A DNA stretch of 64,000 nt from Gongronella butleri (Eukaryota > Mucoromycota > Mucoromycetes > Mucorales > Cunninghamellaceae): NCBI GenBank assembly GCA_025201375.1, contig JAIWZP010000003.1, forward strand, positions 372,001 through 436,000, read 5' to 3'. The notes under the pieces were generated by a model. That model saw only the letters and a program-made list of their open reading frames with translations, did no database searches and was not told the DNA's origin. Positions 34,965 through 44,372 of this stretch are shown here, one piece after another; the stretch's first letter is position 1, and each line of letters starts with the position of its first letter. The position numbers and the translations under genes were made by a program.

Positions 34965-35921
34965 TTATTGCTTGGGGAGAATGCCGATGTGCCATGCCAA
35001 AAGAGACTGAGGCGAGGAATGCAGTGGATGAAGGCCCCAGACGCGTCGATGGCGTGTCATGGATTTGACGGCCTGTTGGTTGCTGCGATTGATGCCGTCC
35101 ATCTTGGCCCACGTGTACGCGCGCGCGTCATCATCGAGATCGGGCGCGTGCTCGTCATCTTCGTCTTGTTCAAAGGGGTGATGATGTGTTTCGTGGGGAT
35201 TGCTGCCGACAACAACGGCAACGAGTGTGTTGCACTGTCTGAGCAGCATCCACAGACCCTCTGCGCGGATCTGGGGCACGTGCAAGTAGCGCAGCTTGGG
35301 GCACGCGTGACAGATCCATTGAGCGACCTGAACGGTCAAGATATCGTACATGTTTAGGGACATCGAGAGCAAATCGGCGCCAAACGTTGGCAAGATGGCA
35401 TTGCGCAGGGCGCCAGGATGATGGAAATAATGCGGCAGGTGCGTGAGCGTGGGTATGGCCTGAGGGAATAGAAGAAACGACGAGCAGCAAGGCAGCTGCA
35501 GTGTATGGTAATCGGTGTGCGTCGTGTCGGCAAGCGTGTGCATGTCCAATTCGCTCGATGGGCAATGTGTGATCAAAAAGCATGCCGAGGCCCGGTGCGG
35601 CAACAATCGTACAAGCTGCTTGGCGGTCATCGACGCCTGTAAAAACGCCAAACTCGGACATAATTGGAACAATAGCCGGTAAAACGTATCAGCAAACCGC
35701 TTGGACAGCGGCAGCTTGAGTGTCGTCAGTGCGCTGCCGTGCCGCTGACAAAAATGCAAGATATCGTACAATGGCAACTGGTCTGGGAACAGCGCACGGC
35801 GATAAATTCGAGGGCTGACGTAATGGTACGTGTATCGGCACACAAGTAAAAACGCGTGTGGCCGCTCTACATGGTCAATAATCTTGAGCAGAAGCTCGTT
35901 GGGCAGCCCTCGTTTACTCAT
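34965..35921 (-). CDS. F-box-like / LRR-like protein
   Basis: Single exon, 318 residues. The N-terminus reads LPNELLLKIIDHVERPHAFL then VCRYTYHYVSPRIYR, a recognisable but divergent F-box. Next come Leu-rich segments without strict repeat spacing (TLKLPLSKRFADTFYRLLFQ, CPKLRYLHVPQIRAEGLW), consistent with a degenerate LRR or F-box-associated fold. The C-terminal quarter is acidic and then basic and is probably disordered. The start was chosen at the ATG directly before the F-box; an upstream in-frame ATG would add a Phe-rich stretch that looks like leader sequence. It lies 355 bp downstream of the Dia2-like gene start on the opposite side of a short gap, same strand. A substrate-receptor role is inferred from the F-box only. 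Confidence 0.75.
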   Translation of the reverse strand: MSKRGLPNELLLKIIDHVERPHAFLLVCRYTYHYVSPRIYRRALFPDQLPLYDILHFCQRHGSALTTLKLPLSKRFADTFYRLLFQLCPSLAFLQASMTAKQLVRLLPHRASACFLITHCPSSELDMHTLADTTHTDYHTLQLPCCSSFLLFPQAIPTLTHLPHYFHHPGALRNAILPTFGADLLSMSLNMYDILTVQVAQWICHACPKLRYLHVPQIRAEGLWMLLRQCNTLVAVVVGSNPHETHHHPFEQDEDDEHAPDLDDDARAYTWAKMDGINRSNQQAVKSMTRHRRVWGLHPLHSSPQSLLAWHIGILPKQ

Positions 35922-36159
35922 TAGTCGTTGCTCATGGGGAAAAGGGAAAGAAGAGCAGTGAAAAAGAAAAAAAGAAAGAAAAAGGCGTCCCAATTTGTGG
36001 CCAAAGGGGTCAAATAATCTTCAGAGACGAAAAGGTGCCTCCTGAGCGGCGTTTCAATGGCGGAGCCTCATTTTGCATGCTTTTGCTTACTCTTTTTTTC
36101 TCTCTCTCTCTCTCTTGCCTTTTTGCTTTTGTTCTCTGTGCCACCCTTTTTTTGTCGAC

Positions 36160-36166
36160 TATAAAA
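36160..36166 (+). promoter_or_regulatory. TATA box upstream of the HMG-box gene
   Basis: TATAAAA within GTCGACTATAAAAAG, 72 bp before the ATG at 36238 and 30 bp before an in-frame ATG at 36196. The spacing favours the 36238 start, because transcription would begin close to 36190. Confidence 0.5.
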
Positions 36167-36237
36167 AGAAGCAGAAAAAAGCTCTTGTCTCGGCCATGGG
36201 TAACGTTCTTTTTTTTTTATCGTTGGTAGAGAAAAAC

Positions 36238-37814
36238 ATGGTTGCTGACCCCACTTTGCTTTGCTTTTTCCCCCAAAAAAAAGACCCTCTCGCTGACCAG
36301 CTGTCGTTTATCAGCTACGATTATCCTCCAGACTTGCAGCATGCCCATCCCTTGCCGCCTTATCCGTCGTTTCCATTGCTATCGCTCCCGCAGCAACAGC
36401 AGCAGCAGCACCCACACCCGCCGCCAAGACACGCGTATCATCATCCGGCACAAGCAATGGCGCCGCCAATGCCCCAGGCGCCACTGCCACCACATGAGCA
36501 GCAACAACAGCAGCAGCAAGCGCCACCCCCACCACTCATACAGGATACACCACCTATGCGCACGCGTGTCACTCGCCCACCCAATGCCTTTTTGCTTTTT
36601 AATAAGCAGATGCGCAAAAAGCTCAAAGGCGACAATCCGTCCTGGACCGTGGGCGACATCAGCAAGGAGATCAGCGCCTTGTGGAAAGCATTGGGCGATG
36701 TATGTGCTCAAAAGAGCGATCGAATTGCGTGAAATTGATCCATTTTTCTCTTTTTTTTTCTTTGTTTTTGCAGGAGGAAAGGCAGAGCTACGTAGCACAA
36801 GCCAACAAGATTAAAAGCAAGCAGCAAGCACACCACCCCAATGCAACGTATATTCGACGATCGCGTGCCGAGCTGATCAAGGCCGGCCATTATGACAAAC
36901 AGCAGCAGAAACGACGCGCGGCGGCCGGCATCGCGATAGACGGCACTGAGAACCAGCAAATCGATCCGCAGCAGCATCAGCAACATCAACACATCTTTGC
37001 CGTGCAGGAACCCGTGGCGGCGGCGTCGGCGGCCAAGCGGCCAAAGAGGCTGCAAAAACGCCAACGCACGCCCGGTGCCCCCAAACACCCCTTGTCCGCG
37101 TTCATGTGGTTTTTGAGCGAGTCACGCGCAAAGACGCGGCTGGCACACCCAGGATCGACGGTTGGGCAGCTTAGTAAGCTGATTGCTGCGCAATGGAAGA
37201 CCATGACCGACGTGGAACGGCTGCCGTGGATCAACAAGGCAGCAAATGACAAGGACCGCTACGCCAAAGAGATGCGCGTGTATGCTGCGCAGCCGCAGCA
37301 CCCCGTTGGCAAAGGAACAAGGCAAAAATACGGCGCCACCATGGCCTATTATTACGAGCAAGCGTCAAATTCGCCAATTGCCGCGTCCAATTCGTCGTCC
37401 ACATCCCCGTGCGCCACACCATCCACACCAGCCTGCGCTGTCATGCCCGGCACCACCCCGACCGACATGATGGCAACGGCCGCCATGCTACCCAGCCCCG
37501 TCAATGCCGCTGTAGCAGCTGCCACACATGCAGCAGCCGCAGCCTCCAACTCGTCCGCGACCTCACCCACCACGATGATCATCCCCTCACCCCTTTTTTA
37601 CTCACCTGCGCCCACACCCACCGCCACAGATGACTTTGTCTCATCCTCTTCATCCCCATGCCACTCGCCTACACATCGACAACTCACCTTTGATGGCAAC
37701 ACCATGCTGTCCAATATTCCTCTTCAAGATACCGTGATTAATCTGCTCCAGCCGACCACATTGCCCTCTTCCACACTCGATGACGCTGAATCACATGTAT
37801 TCAACACACAATAA
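36238..37814 (+). CDS. Protein with two HMG boxes, the first of MATA_HMG type
   Basis: DNA-binding protein. Exons 36238-36699 and 36774-37814; 500 residues. The N-terminal 110 residues are Pro/Gln/His-rich. The first HMG box (about 112-185) starts TRPPNAFLLFNKQMRKKLKG, then SWTVGDISKEISALWKALGD and ERQSYVAQANKIKSKQQAHH, the pattern of MATA_HMG proteins of fungal mating-type and sex loci. The second box (about 240-310) starts KHPLSAFMWFLSESRAKTRL, then VGQLSKLIAAQWKTMTDVER, more like Nhp6/HMGB boxes. A Ser/Thr/Ala-rich tail follows. The intron cuts the first box at a phase-0 junction. Neither flank shows the transporter/helicase genes usual at Mucoromycota sex loci, so I do not call it a mating-type gene. 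An in-frame ATG at 36196 would add 14 residues. Confidence 0.85.
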
Positions 37815-38019
37815 ATTTCTTGACATTTTCGTCTGTACTGTACAGTAATCACCACGATGCATTTGAATGGAGCGCCGCGTTTTCATCATGGAGTCGTGCA
37901 TCAGAATTTGCGAGTAGCGTGCGCTTCATCAAAAGGGACTATCATACTGTATGTAAGGGGGGACATTTGCCTACAGTACCTACTGTAAAAACAAAAAAAA
38001 CAGCGCATCTTGTACAGTA

Positions 38020-39022
38020 CAGTGACCGGACAAAAAAAATGTCCGCCCTGACTATTTCTCTGCAGTGCGAGGTGTCACTTAATCACGTTAATCTGTTCTG
38101 TATTGGTCAATAATGGTTCAAATAACGTGAAATTTTGTAGGAACAATGATTTAAAAGTATAAAAACGATTCGAAAATTATGAAATGGCTATAAGAAGCTG
38201 GTTTGGAAAAAGACTAGAAAAGGGGTAATTGACGCGTCACGCGACGCGACGGTACCCACGCGTATACAATAGCCTATGGAGATGAAATGACATTATGAAC
38301 ACCATCTCCAAATTTTTCTAAGACGAGTTCAATGGTGCTTAATTGTATTATGTGAATCTATTTCATGGTACATGTGTCATGTCAGAGCTGAGGTCGACAA
38401 ATGTAAAATCACCAACGTGACGCGTCACGTGCCAGACGCGTCTGGAATAGCGATATTCATCTCTGGCATCTAATTTCGATCACTTTGCTGGCTTGAAAAC
38501 ATTGTAATTGTTTAATTTGAAGGGCTAGAATAGGATATTATTGATTAGTTGTGGTTATATCAACAAGTTAGAGCACTATGAGCATATCAACGAAATCGCG
38601 GCTTATGACGCGTCAGACGCGTCACCGCGGTGATTTTACATTTGTCGACCTCAGCTCTGACATGACACATGTACCATGAAATAGATTCACATAATACAAT
38701 TAAGCACCATTGAACTCGTCTTAGAAAAATTTGGAGATGGTGTTCATAATGTCATTTCATCTCCATAGGCTATTGTATACGCGTGGGTACCGTCGCGTCG
38801 CGTGACGCGTCAATTACCCCTTTTCTAGTCTTTTTCCAAACCAGCTTCTTATAGCCATTTCATAATTTTCGAATCGTTTTTATACTTTTAAATCATTGTT
38901 CCTACAAAATTTCACGTTATTTGAACCATTATTGACCAATACAGAACAGATTAACGTGATTAAGTGACACCTCGCACTGCAGAGAAATAGTCAGGGCGGA
39001 CATTTTTTTTGTCCGGTCACTG
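38020..39022. mobile_element. Foldback (MITE-like) element 1, flanked by TA
   Basis: A 1003-bp element whose two ends are inverted copies of each other: 38020-38413 and 38629-39022, 394 bp each, with no mismatch in the stretches I compared. The ends read CAGTGACCGGACAAAAAAAA and the matching inverse. Both sides carry TA, the target duplication typical of Tc1/mariner transposons. The central 215 bp is unique and holds no reading frame. It encodes no transposase, so it is non-autonomous. The identical arms suggest a recent insertion or gene conversion. Confidence 0.88.
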
Positions 39023-40393
39023 TACAGTATCATAGTGCACGCACGTAGCGCCTAGCGCGTGCGGGAGAGCGGGACTGCGGGTTCACCACCACTGAACGAC
39101 TGAAGGTCAAGACTTTGCCGGCTTGCTGTGCCTCCAGAAATTTTTTTACAGCCTATCATATCTGCCTGCAAATGAAAATGGCGTCACGACATGAACGAAT
39201 TATGACCCGGTACAGTACTCAACAAGACGAACCCGCCCGATCTTTTTTCGCCTCGAAAATGCCAAACACCTCCTATTTGTACTACTGTATTTTGCATTCA
39301 TCTGTTCGTCTACATGGTCGGCCTCGCTCAAAATAGCCGCATCGCATTCAGCGCAAAATTTGCAACAAAAAAAAAAGCTTAAAACCTCAAAGTGCTACAG
39401 TACGGTAAAGTACAGTACGATCACTTTCGAAAAATTCAGGGGTCACTCAGGGGTCACAATTTTCAATCTCAGAAAATCCCAAATTTGAGAATTTTCAAAC
39501 TCCGAGTGATCAATGCGTCTCAAACAGGTAACTCTAAAGATTTGCTATTGACAGACAAAATGGCAGGTCTCCCCGACTTACGAAAAAAGCCCAAAGATTG
39601 ACGCATGAACGGCGATCGACTGAGAAAATTGCCTCCTTTGGGCAAGGTTTTTTTTTGCAAAAATTTAATATTTGACACTTCCAAATTAAGTGCTGCGTGA
39701 ATTGCATGGAATTTTTTTATTTTTTTATTTTGCACATTTTTGTTGCTGTGCGCAGAAGAGTGGTGGTGGTGGTGGTGGGCTGCCGGCTGGTGAAATGACC
39801 GGTGCAAAATGTTCAAACCCAAGCTAGCCTGCTGCAAGTCATTCCATTAGGTGCTTTGCCATTCTGTTTGTTAGTAAAACTGAAATAAAAATTACTGGTT
39901 TATTAGACAGTTGTCGAGCAAACTGCCATCAAAGATGTTGATGAAAAGGTGGTGGTGGTGTACGTATTTTCTCTGCAAGTTGATTGTTTTAGCCATCCAT
40001 CGATGAATCTAATCTCATTCAATAGAGATTATTCGACAGCTGCTTACTACTGTACGTACTGTTGTACCGGTAGTAGAACGACACGTACTTATTATTGTAT
40101 GATACTGTAAAAGCATCATTATTAGTTGTCCTTTTTTTTCGTTGTTGACGAGGAGAAGAAAATGTGATTCAAAAATGGATCATCACATGTTTGCAATTGG
40201 TGGGATTTTGCAAGCGTACAAAATCATTCATGCATCGAGGATAGAGCAAACAAACATGCATTCCAAAAATAATGGCACGGAAGCCCATCTATCATTATTA
40301 TGATAATTTGAACAATGCAAGTTTTATTGCGATCGAAGAAAATTTTGATGAAGACATACAGTACAACATATGATAATATCATACTGTACTGTA

Positions 40394-41398
40394 CAGTACC
40401 CGGACAAAAAAAACTTCACCCCCTGGCTATTTTTTAACAATGCCGAAGTCAAGTTAATCGCTTTAATCTCTTCTGTATTGATCAGAAATGACCCCAATGA
40501 CATGAAATTTTGTAGGAACAACGGTCTAAAAGTATAAAAACGAATCTAAAATTATGAAGCAACTATAGCAAGCAGATTTTGAAATAGACCAAAAAAGGGG
40601 TACCTGACGCGTCACGCGACGCGACGCGTACTCACGCGTATACAATGGCCTTTGGGAATGAATTGACATTATGAACACCATCTCCAAATTTTTCTGGGAT
40701 GAATGTGATAGTATCGGATTGTACTCTGTAAACCAATTTCATGGTACGTGAATCACATCAGAACTGTGACCGATACTGTAAATCCACACTGTGACGCGTC
40801 ACGCGTCAGACGCGTTTGGAAAAGCGATTTTCATCTCTGGAACGTATAAATTTAACCATTTTGTTGGCTTGAAACCACTGTGATTATTTAATTTGAAGAG
40901 CTAGAATAGCCTGTTATCGGTTGGTTCTGATTTTATTAAAAACTTAGAGCACAAAGATCATGTTGGGAAATCTCAGCTTATGACTCGCCCGACGCGTCAC
41001 AGTGCGGATTTACAATAATTCGGTTACAGTTCTGATGTGATTCACGTACCATGAAATTGGTTTACAGAGTACAATCCGATACTATCACATTCATCCCAGA
41101 AAAATTTGGAGATGGTGTTCATAATGTCAATTCATTCCCAAAGGCCATTGTATACGCGTGAGTACGCGTCGGTCGCGTGACGCGTCAGGTACCCCTTTTT
41201 TGGTCTATTTCAAAATCCGCTTGCTATAGCTGCTTCATAATTTTAGATTCGTTTTTATACTTTTAGACCGTTGTTCCTACAAAATTTCATGTCATTGGGG
41301 TCATTTCTGATCAATACAGAAGAGATTAAAGCGATTAACTTGACTTCGGCATTGTTAAAAAATAGCCAGGGGGTGAAGTTTTTTTTGTCCGGGTACTG
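40394..41398. mobile_element. Foldback (MITE-like) element 2, flanked by TA
   Basis: A 1005-bp relative of element 1 in the same gene-free region. Arms 40394-40800 and 40991-41398 are inverted repeats with a few mismatches, for example around 40615-40630 against 41165-41178. The ends read CAGTACCCGGACAAAAAAAA. TA flanks both ends. Many internal blocks match element 1 in order (AAATTTTGTAGGAACAA, the GACGCGTCACGCGACG block, CACCATCTCCAAATTTTTCT), so both derive from one family that has since diverged. Confidence 0.87.
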
Positions 41399-42420
41399 TA
41401 CAGTGCCAAATTGTGAAAAAAATGTCGATTCGTCTTTGGCTTCATCTGCACAACAACGACCCAACAATTGATCTCGGGATTTCAACAACGTACTGTACTC
41501 TTGTCAAAAAATGCGTACGTACAGAAATATTCTTCTGCAAAGCGTTGGAGGGACGATCCACCAACGGTAGTGGTTTGAGGATTTCTAATATTGGATTTGT
41601 CAAAACCTTCAAAAAATTGCATGCGAAATCATCTTCAAATAATATTTCAGGCAACTCGTCTGGATGGTGGGTGGTGGCCTTTGTTTTTTAATAATTTTTT
41701 TTTTGAAAATACTGTACTGTACAGTATCATAATAAACGCGCGAAAATGACCAAGCAAATGGCTGGCACTGCCTTTGCAATCAAAATCCCATCCTTGTTTT
41801 TGGCAGCATTCAGGTTGGATTTGCACGCACATTATTTTCGTGAAATTGGCGATTGCCTCGTCGAGCCCTCGACACTGGCCTGATCGACCTCTGATTTTCA
41901 ATTTTTTTCCTGAAAAAAGAGGCGCGAATCGTCCACGTGGTAAAATTTCGCGGTGATGAAGTACGATTTCACTGTGAATGATTTTTACAAATGCGTCACA
42001 GCTCACAAGATCAAGAGAAAAACGCGTGCTTATGATATCATAATCATGAAATTACAGTACCGTACAGGCATGAACGCATGATGATGCAAAAAAATCAGCA
42101 GTTTCAAACCAGAATTTCGTCAGCAAGTCCGCTCAAGTTCGTATCATAAAGATCTCAACAAAAACGCACGTGAAGATGTGTTTTTACGTACATTATGGTG
42201 CCTGAGAATACGGTATGGTATGATACTACGATTTGTTGCATTGTTTTATTACATTTTGGTCATTTGTCAATGAATTTGCAAGCTACATTTACCATTTTGC
42301 AATCATGACGTGTATCGAATTATCACATTAAGCGTTCTGATGCCAAAGAAATAAGCGGCTCAAATTGAATTTACTATGATTTAAAAAAAAGGACGAATTG
42401 GGGGGGGGAATACAATGATG

Positions 42421-44086
42421 CTAGAGAGCCAGGATGCAAAAGAGATAAAATGGGATGGCGACGACGGCGACCTGCAGGATATCTTTGCCTACCGCGAGAG
42501 CCAGCTCTTGGAGCGATGGGCGTGGCGAGTTGGCGCTTGAGGTGGTGGTGGTCAATCCATTTGTGTTGATTTGGATGCTGATGCTGGGCGACGATGGACG
42601 TGGCGCAGTGGATGAGGAAGACATTGCTTCTTCATCGCGCTTGATGCGATCCATTCGGATGGCCTGGAAGTGGGTGAAGCGTTCGTGGGACCAGAGACGC
42701 GATGCCAGCAGTGTGAGCATGGTCAATGCGCCTGCCCATCCATAGACCATGAAAATGCGCAATTGATCTGGCAACCAGCATAATTGGGGCACCAGCCCCT
42801 CGGGCGTGGCGTGGACCCACATGTACCCTGGGCGACGGACGCCCTGAGCCATGCTGAACGTCGGCACCGTGAATTCCGTGGCCTGTCTTTGTTTGCTCCG
42901 TTGCAACGGTGGCTGTGGCGGTTGTTGCTGGGGACGCATCATGGACGTGGCATCGCTGCCGCCGCCGTAGGTGTGTGTCACTTGGCAAAAGTCATGGTCG
43001 TCGCCCGAAAAGACGAGATTGGGCTGGACGCGGTTGAGCAGTGTGGACGACAAGGACGCGTCGAGCAAATTTTGGTACTGGTAGCCAAAGTGTTGGTAAA
43101 TGGACGCGCGCGACTGCTTTCGGAACGGTCCGCAGTCCGTCAGTTCCGGACGGTGCAACGGCACGTGCGACACGAGCATCGTTTGTGGATGTGGGGGTGG
43201 ATCGCGTCCACCGAGCATTGCGCGTGATGGAGGTGGCGGCGGTGCGACCCATTGTGCCAAAACCTTCTCGGCCTCCAATCGCACAAGATCATCCGTGCTC
43301 GTCAGAGCCACCGTATCGACCGTCAGCAGCGTATGATTATGCGCCAATGGCTGTACCGCCGACAGTGGGCCAAAAGCGCGTCTAAACCGGTCGTACACGT
43401 GGCGCTGGATCCCCGTGCTAATGCCAATGTCATGATTGCCGCTCGTGTACAGCTGAATCATATTCGCTTGTCGTGGGAACAGACGGAAAAATCGCTGCAT
43501 CTCGTCGTGCCACCTACAAAAAGATAAGAAGAAGCGTGTCAGGCCCACTTTTTCGCATTTTCGTGCGTGTGGGAGCCGATTTTGTCCCCCCTTTTTTTGA
43601 TTTACCCATCATCGTCGTCCTTCCACTCGCGGCCACCATCCATCAGATCGCCGACAAACACGACTATATCCGGGCGCTGCTGACGTAAAAGATGTGCATA
43701 GCTGCGTCGCATGTACATATCGCTGTACACCTCGGTCCACCAGAGCAACATGGGCGAGCGATCGTACGAGTAGAAATCCGTGATCTGCGGATCGGCCACA
43801 AACACGATGCGTTCTGCCTAATGAGCGAGAAAAAATGACACAAAGCTCGTAAAGCGTACTCTTTTTTTGCAAATTGTAGCCTAGTTTCACGTCGATTCCG
43901 CATTTTTCTTACCTTTTCAACGTGTCCTGGGGACCTGATGGCGGTGCGGGCAGGCAAAAGGCAGCCGCGGATTGCCTGACGAAAGACCATCCACTCTCCA
44001 AAGAAGAGCAGCAAAACCCAAGCCACGCGCCAGCCTACAACAAGGCGTCTCTGTATCAGCTTGCTCGAAAATAGCCAAGAAGACAT
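42421..44086 (-). CDS. ER metallophosphoesterase of the Cdc1/Ted1/MPPE1 family
   Basis: Mn-dependent phosphodiesterase of the family that removes ethanolamine phosphate from GPI glycans in the endoplasmic reticulum. Exons (minus): 44086-43913, 43817-43606, 43513-42421; 492 residues. An N-terminal hydrophobic segment (VAWVLLLFFGEWMVF, about residues 22-36) is a signal anchor. Metal-binding motifs in order: IVFVADPQI, VVFVGDLMDGGREW, YTSGNHDIG, MLVSHVPLHRP, and FSGDDHDFC. A second hydrophobic segment (RIFMVYGWAGALTMLTLLAS) and a C-terminal one (ILQVAVVAIPFYLFCILAL) give the luminal-domain/two-end-anchor layout of the family. A Ser-rich stretch lies between them. The ATG choice drops a preceding TTG-initiated extension. 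Which paralogue (Cdc1 or Ted1) is not resolvable by eye. Confidence 0.9.
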
Positions 44087-44372
44087 ATACGCCAAGGCGA
44101 GGGTGTGTGAGAGACGAGAAAGAGAGAGAGAGAAAAAAAAAAAAGAGAGAGGGGCTGCAAAAAAAAAAAAAAAAGGGAGTGAGGCAATTCGCGCATTGAA
44201 TCTCCGCCAATTTCAAGCGAGCATGATCAAGTTTCACCTGTGTTTGGTGGCTCTTGGTATCCGCCGAGAGACCGCATGATTGTGCGCTCTAAAATATGCT
44301 TTTGAATGGCACCACCCTTGATTTTTTCGCTTCTTTTCTTTTTTTCTTTCCCTTCTTGTCGCCTTTTTGTTC

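Larger units (their letters stand above)
37815..42420. other. Gene-free, repeat-rich region
   Basis: About 4.6 kb without a coding gene. It contains two foldback transposons (38020-39022 and 40394-41398) and many copies of the palindrome-like TGTACAGTA, for example near 37838, 38011, 39021, 39399, 40389, 41396 and 41715. The remainder is AT-rich. Short frames inside the foldback arms are mirror images of each other and are not genes. Confidence 0.7.

Noticed and set aside
40324..41488. Short frames mirrored at both ends of the second foldback element
   Set aside because: They are the two arms of the inverted repeat read from opposite sides, not duplicated genes.
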